A stretch of 64,000 nt of DNA from Odontocerum albicorne (lineage: Eukaryota > Arthropoda > Insecta > Trichoptera > Odontoceridae), in the NCBI GenBank assembly GCA_949825065.1, contig OX463862.1, positions 13,883,592 through 13,947,591 on the forward strand, written 5' to 3'. Positions within the stretch are counted from its first letter, which is position 1, and each line of letters starts with the position of its first letter. Below the pieces are notes generated by a model, which had not been told where the DNA came from, made no database searches, and worked only from the letters and a program-made list of their open reading frames with translations. Below, in pieces: positions 23,870 to 36,789 of the stretch. The position numbers and the translations under genes were made by a program.

Positions 23870-24085
23870 TTAATTTTGTATTGTATTAATCTTTTGGTTT
23901 ATAGAACAGAACCTGTTGGGCTTGTTGCCATGTGGCGGTCTTTTCTAAGCAGTCAGAAAGCTGTTAAAGAAGCGTTAAGTAAAAATCAGACAGGAATGTT
24001 TTAAACCAGACGGGGATTGAACTCGTAATCTCCGGGCTTGAAGACGGGTGTTTTGTCAATCAGGCGACGGAAGTCGGATAAAAAT
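23870..24085 (-). mobile_element. SINE-1, complete
   Basis: Antisense tail TTGTATTGTATTAATCTTTTG, ACAGAACCTGTTGGGCTTG, body AAAAATCAGACAGGAATG, head CAGACGGGGATTGAACTCG...GGGCTTGAAGACGGGTGTTTTG. Direct B-box complement GGGATTGAACTC. Confidence 0.85.
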
Positions 24086-24284
24086 ACATGCTCGAATTGG
24101 AAACAATGGAACCTATATCTAAAGGCATTTGGTCTGATGTTATAATATGTAGGTAAGTTTTAATTTATTTAAGGTGGCTATGAACTGCTAGTAACTAGCA
24201 TGATAACGACGCGATTAAGTGAAATTTATTAAAAACGAATATGGTATTTTGTACAAATGAACTATCATCAATTATAAAATAATA

Positions 24285-24560
24285 CTAATTAAATGATAAT
24301 TTATATAGCGCCGTTTAGATAGCAGACTCTCTTCAATGCCGCTCTAGATCGGGATTCAAATCGACTATTACTGTCAGAGAAAAAAAAACAAGTTAAGTGT
24401 AAAGATAAGAAAACGCTGGCTGATGCCATTAGATCAATAACTTCCCCTGTATCTGTTTATGTTTGGAAAAACATATTTGGTAAGAAAAAGGGAAGATGAA
24501 CTACAAAGAATCGTCGTATGTGATAGGAATACATTCGGCTTTAGGTGGAGTTTAGTGTAC
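24285..24560 (-). mobile_element. CRT element 3' region
   Basis: Antisense: AATTTATATAGCGCCGTTTAG, GCAGACTCTCTTCAATGCCG, CTAGATCGGGATTCAAATCG, then GATTCGTCGTATGTGAT-like and ACATTCGGCTTTAGGTGGAG. Confidence 0.82.
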
Positions 24561-24749
24561 GCATTAATTGCCCACATATAATCCCAAACCTCGATAAGAC
24601 CTTCTTGCTGCCCTCAAATATGAAAACTTTAAAACTACGTAAATGTTTTAATTTTTAAGATAAATTAACTAAAACATGTAAAAAATACAAATTCATACGA
24701 GATTCAATAATAAAATATTTATTGATTTTAACTGGTATTTTGGTATATA

Positions 24750-25213
24750 CAGGATATCGCAAAAAAAAGTATCCCCAATTTTAATGACTATAAAGTATGT
24801 TTTTATTAGCATACAGTTGCCTTTTAATGTTCTCAATAAACTACATAAATGCATTTTTTTATACTTAGCGCCTGTTTTCAACTGATGACCATTCTGGTCT
24901 AGACATTGCTGACAACGCGAAGCAACGGAATCACAAACATCGAGAATCATTTCATTTGGTATTTGGGCACATTCTCTTTCAATGGTTACTCGTAATTCAT
25001 CGATGGTTTCAAGTTTTTTAAGCATACACTATATTCTTGAGAAATCTTCAAAATAAAAAGTCTACTACTTCGTTTTCGTACTTCCAGTAGAACTTCAAAA
25101 TCAACTTTCTTTGCTTAAAACTTAGTCTGATTTCAGTCATTATTTTTCAACAGTTAAATCTAATCAGCAAGCTACCAGCTATTAAAGTGTGGATACATTT
25201 TTTTTGCGACACC
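24750..25213 (-). mobile_element. Mar-2: second non-autonomous mariner family
   Basis: Termini are inverted repeats: GGATATCGCAAAAAAAAGTATCC at the left and GGATACATTTTTTTTGCGACACCC at the right (complement GGGTGTCGCAAAAAAAATGTATCC). The minus strand encodes a transposase C-terminus, LKKLETIDELRVTIERECAQ, then IPNEMILDVCDSVASRCQQC and LDQNGHQLK, the final segment typical of Tc1/mariner transposases (IPxExxxxVxxxFxxRxxxCIxxxGxHxE). Catalytic domain missing. Single copy in the window. Confidence 0.85.
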
Positions 25214-25854
25214 CGTGTGGACACATTTTTGGCGACACGAGTATTATATTGATTTTTCGAAATTCCGAATAAACCAAAAAAATGCATTTTATGTGTTGGG
25301 CCCTTTATGCATAAACACGTCCATATTACCTTTAATGCAGCCTGGTGAATATTTCGTCAATTGCTTGAACGCTAACAGGAAGTACGACCCAATAATAATA
25401 AATAGTTGGCTTTATAGCGCTGTTTTATAATCAAGTATAACCTTAAGCATGTCTTAATTTTATAATTAAATAAAACAGATCATTAGGCAGACTCTATAAG
25501 TTGAGGTGAAATGCAATCTGAAAGCAAAATTATAACGAGGCTTTATAATTGATTGTCGAGACAAGACCATCGACAATGCTCCTCCTAAGATTTGGGCAGA
25601 TTACACGGGCCCCGCAAAGAAAACACCATTTTTATATATTTTTTTTCTTTTTGAATGAATTTTTGTGTACTGAACTCCAAGCTGACACTATAAACAATAT
25701 ATATCACGTACCGATTTCTTCGCAAAATTTTAATTTATTTTCGTATGTTATTGATGCACAAAGTAGAATATTGATGATTTAACATACACCATTCATAAAC
25801 CAGTGCTTTTAGTGATATGAAGGTATTTTTTTAGTGACAATAATGGTAATATGA
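25214..25854. other. Intron, nothing recognised
   Basis: Two open frames of 70-77 codons lack motifs and splice sites. 25549-25625 is GC-richer (TTTGGGCAGATTACACGGGC) without assignment. Confidence 0.45.
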
Positions 25855-26175
25855 ACACTACATCAATACATTACACTACACCTAAAACAGAATGTGTAAC
25901 TATCACAATTCGAGGGTCGACAAAGGTTTCTTTGTAGTTCGACTTCGTTCGGTGAAATTTCTGCGGTTTTTTACCACGTATGTTTTTTTTTAAACATAAG
26001 TATCTAATTTAATAGTCGCTGCCATCATTTTTCTATCTTTATATTTTATATTAATTTTGTAATATTTTTAATTTGTCAATAACAGTGGGTTCAAATCTTC
26101 AGTTAAATCGATGGTCTGCTCTTTTAACGACGCTATATAAATTATCCTTATTATTATTATTATTATTTAATAGTT
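25855..26175 (+). mobile_element. CRT element 3' region
   Basis: CTACACCTAAAACAGAATGTG, AAAGGTTTCTTTGTAGTTC, TTAATTTGTCAATAACAGTGG, ACGACGCTATATAAATTATCC and a (TTA)n tail: TTATTATTATTATTATT. Confidence 0.85.
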
Positions 26176-27049
26176 TTTATAATAAACATATCCAATATTT
26201 GCTATAGAATATGTTTTATTTGTTCACTTTTCTTTATTGAATTCTATAACGTTACATTACGTTAGTTAACATCCCAATGCAGATTTTGGGAAAATATTTT
26301 TTTATAGTGAAACACTGAGCTCTTTTTGAAACTTGCATCTCTAAAACGAATACATTTTGTTTAAATTTTCAAAAAAAAATTATAATATTGATTTTGCAGG
26401 CCTGCGTATTAAACTAAATTAGACGTTAGATGATAAATTCCAAGGGGCTCGTCAAGAAAGCTCTTAGTCAGTTTATATTCGACTCTGTTTGACAATTAAT
26501 TACTCGTATATATGACGTTACTGTATTTTTTTATTATTTTGCAAATTACATAAAAAAAAACAAAAATCGCGAAAACCATTGAGAGAAAGAAATTCTTGGT
26601 GTCAAATTCATTATGGTATTAAGTACCTACACACTACTCACTTGAATAACACAATGCTCTATTATTCTCTATTATAATAATAAGCCTCGTTTATACTTAT
26701 TCAATGGGATTCAAATATCAAATATGTTTTTTTGATATATTATATTGTACATTGGGGTGAGACTTTTAATATTAGTTAACAGGGGTGTTTTCATTGTATT
26801 ATATTTGTAAAATATGCCAACGAAACATCATTATTGCAAAAATAAAATTGAATTTAACTATGTACATTTAACCTCGAAGTTATTTCTTTATAAATTTCTT
26901 CAGAATTTTGAGAACCCAATATTTTAAGTTACATTAATGAAGTTGTCATGGCTGTTTTAGAATATAACGCTTTTGACATGAATTTTCCGAGCATCGCACT
27001 TAAATTTGATGTAAAATATAATGCATTTTTAACACTTTTATGCAAATAA
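26176..27049. other. Intron, nothing recognised
   Basis: AT-rich unique sequence; TACTCGTA at 26501. Confidence 0.5.
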
Positions 27050-27480
27050 ATCTGGCGGATTTATAACTTAAAAGTAATTTCTTTCAATCAACCAATTTTT
27101 ATTTCATTATCTTGATTGGTATACATGATCGTGTATTTAAGGCAGTGTATGAAACCAAAATATTTGAGTAAATCTAACAAAAAAAAATAAAAATCTCAAG
27201 ATAAAAAGAATTTAGAATGGGAATCGTAAAGGGTTCAAGGGTGAGGAATATTTTGGGATAAAAATGTTTCTTTTGTTTGTTCTCAAATATCGAAAAGGAT
27301 GAAGCAACTGGAAGATTATTTAAAAATTGAGACAGGTGAACCGCAAAATATGTGGTGTAGAATAATGTACGATGTGTTGGAATACAAAAGATACTTTCGT
27401 CACTAGAACGAACTGATAGGCCATTCTCAATTTTTTTTGTTATGAAAATTTCTAAAAAATCGAATATTATGTGTAACATC
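27050..27480 (+). pseudogene. LINE-K reverse transcriptase C-terminal remnant
   Basis: The leading TTAAAAGTAATTTCTTTCA, ATTTCATTATC...TATACATGATCGTGTATTTA matches 57014-57075 base for base in outline. It continues RMKQLEDY, MWCRIMYDVLEY and NELIGHSQFF in plus frames, with stops. It is a dead copy in the same orientation as the better 57.0-kb copy. Confidence 0.7.
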
Positions 27481-27554
27481 GCGGTAAGATTAAATTAATT
27501 CATGTGATGAATATTTCAAAACAATCGATATTTTAAAATCTATATATTGATATA

Positions 27555-27840
27555 AACATACCCTCACACCGTTTCCCTGTCGGGGTAGGCAGATAGGACA
27601 GGGCTTAGTGCTTTCCTATCTCGACACAAATCCATCGACTCTTCTAGATTCATACACTTTCGTATAAACTTCCATGTCTAATCAATTCAGTTCGTATTTT
27701 ATCTTGTATTATCTCTCTTTATATTATTCTATCAGTGCTCTCATTTCTACAATATTTATTCGGCTCCTTTCAGTCTTTTCCTATGCCCACGTTTCACTTC
27801 CATAAATCAAAGTTGATACTAAAATGCTGTTATTGATTGT
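27555..27840 (-). mobile_element. LINE-A, internally deleted
   Basis: CATACCCTCACACCGTTTCCC, TGTCGGGGTAGGCAGATAGG, TTTCCTATCTCGACACA, then a jump to TTCAGTTCGTATTTTATC and CACTTCCATAAATCAAAGTT; the middle is missing. Confidence 0.8.
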
Positions 27841-27904
27841 TCACAATTTAAATCTATATATTGATTGTTTACAATATAACAATGACGTACACAAAATAAG
27901 ATAA

Positions 27905-28130
27905 TTTTAATGATCTCCGTGGCTAATTTGATAAGACGGCTATCTTCCAGCCTGAGTGTTATGGGTTCAATTACTCTTGAAATCCAGTTTTTTTTAAAGA
28001 TAACCTGATTCTCACTTAAGGCTTTCTTACAGCCATCTTGTCGCTTGGAAGAGATTTGCATACGGCGATAACCCGTGAGATGGTACGGAATATAACGAAA
28101 GCGTTGTACAAAACAATACAATTTGTCAGA
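27905..28130 (+). mobile_element. SINE-1
   Basis: GATCTCCGTGGCTAATTTGA ... TTATGGGTTCAATTACTC head, GATTCTCACTTAAGGC body, CGCTTGGAAGAGATTTGC tail, ending GTTGTACAAAACAATACAA. Confidence 0.85.
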
Positions 28131-28139
28131 TTATATTTA

Positions 28140-28368
28140 TATATGAACACAATATAGATTCACTACACTACACCTAAAGCCCAATTTGCTACTCTCACAT
28201 ATCGGAAGATCTACAATGGTTTCTTTGTAGTTCGTCTTCTCCTTGTTAAGGTTTCTGCCATTTTTTTTAATCAAATATATTTTTCTAAATATGGCGCAGA
28301 TGCGGGGAAGTACCTAATCTAACAGCCACAGCCACCACCTTCCTATTTTTAAACTTTACTTACATATT
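28140..28368 (+). mobile_element. CRT element 3' region, left part
   Basis: CTACACTACACCTAAAGCCC, CATATCGGAAGATCTACAATG, GATGCGGGGAAGTACC and CAGCCACAGCCACCACC. It is interrupted by SINE-2 at about 28369; its tail resumes at 28757. Confidence 0.85.
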
Positions 28369-28735
28369 GTGTGTGAAATATTGTGGGATGAACGTTTTGG
28401 TCTGTCTCGAGTGATGAAGTGTGAGGGGTGTGATTCGCGTGATGTATACATATGTAATTCAGTGTCACTGTTTGTCAGGTTGATGAGAATGTGCAACGGG
28501 GTTTTATATAATCAAAAATCGGAAAGAAGTATCAATTTATTTTTTCATGCCATATGTCCTCAGCGAGATACAGGCAAAAACCTAATTTACTGAGGACACG
28601 ACTAATGAAAAGCAACAAACCCAGATCCATTAAAATTGTGTGCCTAAATTAAATTACCTGTTGTTTTTTTTCGCAAATTACGTATATTTCTTGTCATGTG
28701 TAAAATTAAAAAAAATAACTTGTAGGATTTCATTT
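28369..28735 (+). mobile_element. SINE-2, longest copy, inserted in a CRT element
   Basis: Shares GTGTCACTGTTTGTCAGG, GTGCAACGGGGTTTTATAT, AATCGGAAAGAAGTATC, GAGATACAGGCAAAAACC and TTACCTGTTGTTTTTTTTCG with 47475-47755, and extends about 100 bp further 5' (GTGGGATGAACGTTTTGGTC). No protein motif; the 74-codon frame across it is not conserved in the sister copy. Confidence 0.8.
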
Positions 28736-28815
28736 CAATAATTGTGGAATTTCATCGCAAATTAGAGCGCCCTTGAGGGCAGTCTGCTCTCTAAACGGCC
28801 CTTGAAAAAAAATCA
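28736..28815 (+). mobile_element. CRT element tail, right part after SINE-2
   Basis: TTAGAGCGCCCTTGAGGGC and GTCTGCTCTCTAAACGGCCC complete the CRT copy begun at 28140; the last TATATAAAT is degraded. Confidence 0.78.
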
Positions 28816-29234
28816 TTTTTTCAGTATGTCAAAGTTTACAAAAACTGTGTTTGAAATATATTAAAAATGAGAGTTTAATTCCATCTTTACTGATGAAAAC
28901 TATTTTTATAGATACTTGGAACTACACTAGATTAATTTAATCAGAGAATATTACGTTAAAAAAATATTTACTAGTAAATGTAGGTCAGTATTGATTTATT
29001 TAATACATAAACTAGCCAGTCTATGAATGCACATAGCTTACAGTCATAAATATTGCATAATTGATGAACCACAAAGTAAATCGATTTTATACTAATTGCT
29101 TATGAAATCGATGGTAATTTTTCTATGGAATACATTTTTTTGGAACTCTATGGCGATCATAGAGTACATACATACCTGTCCATTGATACAATTTTTTTTT
29201 ATGTTATGAATAACAGTTACTTCTTGTAAATGTT
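28816..29234. other. Intron, nothing recognised
   Basis: AT-rich unique sequence without supported features. Confidence 0.5.
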
Positions 29235-29312
29235 TGCTAAACGAGAATCGATATCCCAAATTCTGGATTGGGAGACAGTTGTCTTATCAACTAAGCCACG
29301 TAGGTTGTTTTC
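29235..29312 (-). mobile_element. SINE-1 tRNA-like head
   Basis: CGAGAATCGATATCCCAA...TCTTATCAACTAAGCCACG is the antisense of a tRNA-like head; no body follows. Confidence 0.65.
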
Positions 29313-30324
29313 TTCTTATTGAATAATTGCTTTGAGCTCCTTTATATGAAGGAGTATACGTCAGTGTTAAATGATGTCCACTTTATAGGATCTCGTTAGT
29401 TCTGTTCACATAGGCGACATATCAACAAATTTGAGTTGCGGCGCTGTAGTTGGTATTTAGGGTATACTAAAAACAAATCTACGCCTGAGACTTCTGTTAT
29501 CTAGCAAGGTACTATGGAGGGAATCTATTTTACAACGTAACTACACTTTTTTTAAAGAACAAACAACATTTGATATGCTTGATTAACAATTTAAAATACT
29601 GTCAATTAAAAAATTAAAGGCGTTACAATAACTCTAAAAAATACAAAATACCCCTTAAAAGGGGAAAATAAAACAAAGATTTCTCTGTTAACGTGAAAAT
29701 GTTTAAAATCAAATAAATGAAAACATAACATAAGAAAAATAATCAATTGTAAGACATTTTGAGTTATATATGTATAGGAAATCAAAACATTAGAATTTTA
29801 TTTGAATATTTCCATAAAAAAAACACGTGTCCATTCGATTTTTTCCATGTATGATTGAATTTGATATAATTGTCTATATCCATAGTTCAAAATATTGTAC
29901 AAAAAATGACAACCCAATGTGAATCCATGATTACTCTATGTATCAAAACATTTGAATTTAAAGTTAGAATTGGAATGGCCGATTGCGGTCAGAATAATGA
30001 TTGCCAGAAGATTAATATAAAAAATGGAGCGGTCTGCAAAATTTTATCGAAAGTATATTTCAGTTTTCCCAAGAGATCTTTTTTCAAGTTAATGATAAAA
30101 AATAATTCGACGTTTTTAACGAATTTGAATTTCATTTATTTTACTTTACTTAAAAAAACGATCGTGTAAAAAGTACGTCTTTAATCAGAAAAAATATTAC
30201 AAAGTATGTACAAATACCATATACGAGTACATAAATTTGTTTTTAAAAAAAAAAAATTTTTACATTATGGTACCTACCGATTTTCCCTATCTCATTTAAA
30301 ACAAATCTATCACTAAATCAAAAA
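29313..30324. other. Intron, nothing recognised
   Basis: A 99-codon open frame at 29870 has no motif, no coding-like composition and no splice context; I do not call it a gene. A TACGAGTA octamer is at 30222. Confidence 0.5.
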
Positions 30325-30790
30325 CAGTACATACATACCATCACGCCATCTCCTTGTCGATGTAGGTAGATAGGAGAGATCACCAGACTTTCCTATAGCG
30401 ACGCATATCTTTCGCCTGCTCTACATCCATACACTTTCTCATACAGCTCCTACGATTCTCCCCCGTTTTATACTTCCTTCTTTCAAAATATCGTTAATTT
30501 GATCGAGTCATACTTTCCTTGGTCTACCACGCCTTACACTCTTTTTTCTACCACGCCTTACACTCACGTTTGCACTGTATATTTGTATTGTTAGTATGTC
30601 TTTATTCATATGTTCCACGTGCCCAAACCATCTCAGATTGCTCTTCTTCATCTTGCTCAACAAATCAGCCTTAAGTTCACATTCATCCTTAATCACTTCA
30701 TTCTATATTCTGTCATACATTGTTACCGTATTGATTCTTATTTCATTTCTACAGAATTAATTTGGCTCTATTAAATTTTGGCTGACGTTA
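30325..30790 (-). mobile_element. LINE-A 3' copy with small internal duplication
   Basis: ACCATCACGCCATCTCCTTG, TCGTTAATTTGATCGAGTC, CTTGGTCTACCACGCCTTAC (the ACCACGCCTTACACTC unit is repeated at 30523 and 30548), ACGTGCCCAAACCATCTCAG and AGCCTTAAGTTCACATTCA. The minus frame 30696-30508 reads LLSKMKKSNLRWFGHVEHMN. Confidence 0.85.
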
Positions 30791-30799
30791 CATAAATGT

Positions 30800-31205
30800 T
30801 GAAAGTAGATGATTATTTATTGATATTAATGCTTGGGACGAAATGACGCTTGAGAAATTTGAGAAAAATATTCTCCGCAGAAACACATGTATAACGAAGA
30901 GTTCTACACCATGTATGGCAAAGCTAACGTAAAATAAGTCATAATAAATGCTAGACTGCGCTGGTTTGGCCACTGATACCGAATGCAGGATATGGGTTGT
31001 ATAAGGAAGGCTTTATAGTATTCAGATATCCGATTGGGCGTAGAAGAGAGGACACCATAAGTGAGATGAATGGCTGGTGTGACAGAACTACCGCACACTT
31101 GGTATAATCAATCGAAGAAGAGATGCTGTAGAAGAAAAGGTGGCAGAGAATCGCGCAGGCAGGCAAGATCCATTCTGGGTTATAGGGCTGATAATGAAAA
31201 AAGTT
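30800..31205 (+). pseudogene. LINE-R reverse transcriptase C-terminal remnant
   Basis: Shifting plus frames read LEKFEKNILRR, LDCAGLATD-like (RLRWFGHxxR), GRLYSIQI, IINRRDAVEEKVAEN and RQDPFWVIG, the C-terminal order of another RTE-like family (AxDRxxWRxxVExAKTHPGL). It contains stops and differs from LINE-A, -B, -J and -K. Confidence 0.65.
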
Positions 31206-32235
<1,030 letters not shown>

Positions 32236-32435
32236 TTGTAAGGCGAAGTAGAAGAAGACTAAGGAAAGTATGGTTGGATCAAGTGAATGACATTAAAAGT
32301 CAGAGAAATTATAGGAGTTATATGACAAAGTACATGGATTGGTATATGTGTCTTGGGATAAGAAAACTGGATTCCCCTCCTCTCTGTCTACTCTGACCGG
32401 AAGACGGCGGGATGGTATGCATATATAGTACATGG
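32236..32435 (+). mobile_element. LINE-A 3' end
   Basis: GAAGTAGAAGAAGACTAAGG, GTATGGTTGGATCAAGTGAA, AGTCAGAGAAATTATAGGAG and GAAGACGGCGGGATGGTATG follow the family to its terminus. Confidence 0.82.
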
Positions 32436-32544
32436 ATTAAGCGCGGTATATCCCCATAATATACGACACAAATACTTCACCTTTATTTTGATTCCTTAAC
32501 TTTGTTTTAAAATAATGTTATTTACAAACTTTGAAACAGATTTT

Positions 32545-32720
32545 GAAAAGGATTCGATTTTGAAAGAAGGTAAAGTGAGCAGCATGAAAAATACATAACT
32601 GTACATGACGAGATGTATGAATGTGGAAGAGGCAAAAGCTGTAGGCTTGGATAGAAATGTTTGGAGATCTGTTTTCTCTGCCTATCCCGCAAATGATACG
32701 GCGTGATGATGTGTATGTAT
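32545..32720 (+). mobile_element. LINE-A-related 3' end, variant subfamily
   Basis: GTACATGACGAGATGTATGAATG, TCTGTTTTCTCTGCCTATCCC and GATACGGCGTGATGATGTG. The same subfamily appears inverted at 54395 and within 36393-36715. Confidence 0.75.
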
Positions 32721-34239
32721 GTAGAAACTTTGACCAAAACTTGTGACTTAATCAAATTCGTAAAAAGTGCCAATTGAATCAAAATATATTTATTGCATAT
32801 CGTCCATTTAAAAGTACTTAATGTCAAAGAAAATTAGAGTAAATCAGTCAAAATGAATATTTATGTTTTCGGTTTGCTAAGATAATGTTAATATGTATAT
32901 TTTTTTCAATTTATTTTATTCAAATGACATACTATCTATTATATTTTATGATACCAGTACATGGCAGTTCAAAATCATTAAAAATGTATACGGCATAATA
33001 AACTTTATTTAGATCTAAAGTGTACATTAGGTACCTACCTACCGGTGAGTCTGTAAGTAGGCACCGAGTCTTTATTATTCTACATATATATGAACACCTG
33101 GCAACACCTGAACACTGTCTGATATTCCAATTTTAAAATTCAAATAGCCCCTTAATAGCGCACTCCATAGTCGGTCAATGGACAGTTTGATATCAAACAC
33201 CCAAGGCTATAAGTATACGAATCTTTTAGAAGAAAACTAAGCCACATTTTTCAACACGTCTCCGACTATAAATGAAAATTCTTACTACATCTAATCGAAG
33301 TGTAAAAAAAAGTGACAATAAAGATAATCAACTTGATATTTATTTGCAGAATCGAAATGATATCAGAATAGATATAGAATAATACATAGATGCAAATAAT
33401 TATGAAGCATATATCGCCTCATAAAGTAAGAACTAGTTTATATCTTAAATGTAAATCATTTTGATGTTGGACTAGTTTTGATTTGTTGTCATCATTGAAA
33501 TTTTTCAATAAATGTCACATCGGCGTTTCTGAGAAGTTCTTTCACAATTGAATAAATAAAAAAGAGTAAATATAAATATAAAATTAAGTGGGAATAACTT
33601 GCAACATAAATCTATTTCGATTAAGATATTAAAATCTATTCGTTTTAAATAAATAAAGCGGGCCATTTTGAAATATTGGTCGTTCGGAAAGTAATTTCTT
33701 ATTTATAGGTCAAATTCAAACGCAAAATTGCATCAAATGTTTTTGTTAAATTTCGAATTAAAATGTTTTTGTTCCATGCAAGTCCGTACAAAGCGACATA
33801 ATATTTCCTAATTTATCTCAGAAATTGTGAAATGTGGATTGATTCCATTTTGCATAAATAAGTTCAAATAATGAAACATTTTTTTTAATAGTTTTAAACA
33901 TCCATGTAGACAGACATCCGTGTATCGAAAAATAATATTTAATTTGTCTGTGGAACTTTATAATTTAAAATTGTCTATGGAACAAAATGGAAGACGAATT
34001 GTTTGGTGATTTTTTTTAAAGATTTATTACAGCGTTGAAATTGTAATTTACTTTCGTGATTGGATGGAACAAAAAATAACAGAAGGCTTTGTAATAATTC
34101 TCTTTCCTAATAACCAAAACCAACGGTATCTTTCTATGTACATAGACAATTCTTAGAAACAGGGTCGGTGCGTCCAAATATACAAGACAAAATATTCAGC
34201 TATATTCAGTGTCCTATCGAAGAAATAATGACAATTTTA
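32721..34239. other. Intron, nothing recognised
   Basis: AT-rich unique sequence including 33030-33130, which is somewhat GC-richer (CTACCTACCGGTGAGTCTG); the GTGAGT there has no acceptor or frame to support an exon. Confidence 0.5.
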
Positions 34240-34560
34240 ATTCTCCAATTGGAAGAAAATTGAGAGTTGGTGAATTTAGTTGGATTTTACTTGAAAATTA
34301 ATAATTAATGATTTTAAGTGGATTTTATTTGAACATTAATATTCGGTGATTTAAGTTAAAATTAACAAGAAAGTTATTATAGGTAGTTAGTGATTTTACT
34401 TGAAAATGGATAGGTATTGGTGATTTACGTTAGAATTCACCTGAAAATGAATAATTGGATTTTACTTGAACATAATATTACTTGAAAATGTATAGATGTA
34501 GATTTTAGTTGGAGTTTACTTGAAAATTGATAGTTTATGATTTTATGAATGGAAAAAAAA
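34240..34560. repeat. Degenerate tandem repeat, roughly 45-55-bp unit
   Basis: Six or seven variable units built on GGATTTTACTTGAAAATTA and GGTGATTTAAGTTA recur irregularly. An old minisatellite. Confidence 0.75.
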
Positions 34561-34674
34561 ACTATTGGTGGATGAAATCTTATGGAGATTTGTCCTCATC
34601 AGTCTTACATAAAATGAAAATCGCATGATGGTCCGTATTTATTGATTAGTTCTTTAAAATTTGTAAAAATATTT

Positions 34675-34860
34675 TAACCTCCGTGGTATTACTGGTCTTT
34701 CGACTAAAATGTTGCTGCGGGTACGATTCCCGTTGTATCAAGTTTTTCAAACTAGTTTAAGGCTGGTTTTCCGTTCAGGTCTTTTTAATATATTTTGGTT
34801 GGTTTTAATAGACTGACACGTGGCAATAAATCTGACAGACTGTTTTGTAAATAATTAGAC
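34675..34860 (+). mobile_element. SINE-1
   Basis: CTCCGTGGTATTACTGGTC ... TGCGGGTACGATTCCCGTTG head, GGTTTTCCGTTCAGG body, TTGGTTGGTTTTAATAGACTG and CGTGGCAATAAATCTGACAG tail. Confidence 0.8.
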
Positions 34861-36059
34861 ACTATAAACAACGGTAAATTGCAGCTTTTCCTAAGAGTAA
34901 ATATTTCTAAACAAGGAAAAAGGAATCAATTTAAAAGAAAAATATCAATATGATTTTGATATCAACATTATCAAAAACGTCACGGGTTTATCGATATTTA
35001 ATAAAAAAAACAAATAAAACTGAAAAACATGCTGTTTTGTGAAAAATGTAAGATATTTTGGAGTTTGCACAAATTCAATTTTACTATGACATCCGGCCCT
35101 GGATTACATTAAAAAATGCTGTGTGTTGCAATTGGATATATTTGTGCAAAAATGACCCAACTCACATTCTTCCTGTTAGAAATTTTAGAAGAAACATAAC
35201 ATCAGTAAATTATCGTATGGAACGTCGTCTCGATTTAATTAGGAAATACATACATTCTTGACTTGTTATTTTTGTGTGTATGCAACCCAGAAGACACATT
35301 TTTTTGTTGATTTATTAAAAAAAGCATACTTCTGTTGCATCTTTGGTGTTAATACACCTTATTTCTGAAAAAAAAATTAAGAGATGGAATGTTTTACGTA
35401 TAATATAGAAAATTAGAATATCGGATCATATTAATTTATTTCCAGGTAAATAATTGTTTATTTTTTACTGTTTTATCGTTGAAACTTTCATTGAAAGAAG
35501 TGTCAAAATTCAAAAGTGTCAAAATTTTAACAACTGACAATCCCATTGCATGAACTAATTTTTCGTTATCAAATAAAAATTTGAATCGCGAATTCACAAT
35601 GTTTATTGCATTGAAAATGTAATTTTACACATTTTTAAGTAATGTTTTTATATGTTTATATTTTTTTCGTTCTATGTGTTGTGTTTTTTAAGAAAAAAGT
35701 ATCACAAATTTGAGACAAATGTGGATTTAATTGGGAATATAGATGGACTTCGTTACGTTCGTCTCTAACAAATAAAAATCTAATTTGTGGGTTAGGCCTG
35801 TATTGCATACAAGGATCCATTTATCTTTTGAACTCAGATCAAGGGCGAACTCGGTTTAACTAATTGAAGTTTAATTTCTGATTGTTGTGAGAAATGATTA
35901 TGGATTGTTTTGTTGTTAAATGAAGACAAAGAACTTAATTAGCTGTTTTTTCAAGATTTTTTAATAAACGCTGAATGTTGAGTGATAGACTGCGTGTAAT
36001 TTTTTATTTTTGAGATGTTTGAAAATATATTGGGAGTTTTTAATTAAATATATCTTATT
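34861..36059. other. Intron, nothing recognised
   Basis: AT-rich unique sequence. A 67-codon open frame (35058) lacks motifs and splice sites. Confidence 0.5.
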
Positions 36060-36260
36060 TGGTGTTACTATCACATATCGGAAGATCTGCAAAGGGTTTT
36101 TTACAGTTCGTTTTCCCTCGATAAGTTTTCTGCTTGTTTATAACCAAAAATGTTTTTTTAACACGTGCTAATGCGGGGAATTACCCAATCTTTTGACCGC
36201 AGCCATCACCTTCCTTACCATACACTCAACCTATTTATAATATCTTGTAATATTTTCAAT
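36060..36260 (+). mobile_element. CRT element 3' region, tail missing
   Basis: TTACTATCACATATCGGAAG, AATGCGGGGAATTACCC and ACCGCAGCCATCACCTTCC; the GCGCTATATAAAT end is absent. Confidence 0.78.
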
Positions 36261-36304
36261 AATAGGATTGTCCTATTATTATTATGATATTATTATCATT
36301 AGAC

Positions 36305-36715
36305 TAAATTAATTGATGAAAAGAGAATTGAAATGGTTTGAACACGTAGAAAGAATGGATAATGAAAGAAACCTGAAAAATATGAATTCGAGTGGTACAT
36401 GCATATCATCACGCTGTGTCCCTTGCGGGGCAGGCAGAAAGACGAGATCTCTTTATTCAATACACAATTTTCGCCTATTCCGCATTTATACATCTCGTCA
36501 TGCACATTATGCGTGGATGAGGCAGACCGAGGAAAACGAAGCAGGATCAAATGGTTAGTAAGAAATAGGAATAATAGAAAATTGTGCGTGATGAGATGTA
36601 TAACTGTTAAGGAGGAAGATGAAGAACGAAAGTTGTGCGCTTGGAAAGAAAAGTATTGATATCTGGTTTCTTCTCCTATTACCAAGGGACATGGCGTGAT
36701 GATACTTGTATGTAT
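36305..36715. mobile_element. Composite: LINE-A with an inverted variant inserted
   Basis: 36313-36385 plus strand reads MMKRELKWFEHVERMDNE (LINE-A). 36393-36490 is an inverted LINE-A-type 3' end (CATATCATCACGCTGTGTCCC). 36510-36715 is a plus-strand 3' end (ACCGAGGAAAACGAAGCAGG ... GACATGGCGTGATGATAC). The inverted and plus parts can pair. Confidence 0.75.
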
Positions 36716-36789
36716 GTGTGTGTATACAATTTTTATTTATGATGCTCGAGATACTCGTATATGAAATAATATATAAATTATTTTAAATA

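Noticed and set aside
29870..30169. 99-codon open frame
   Set aside because: No motif, no splice sites, AT-driven composition; too little support.
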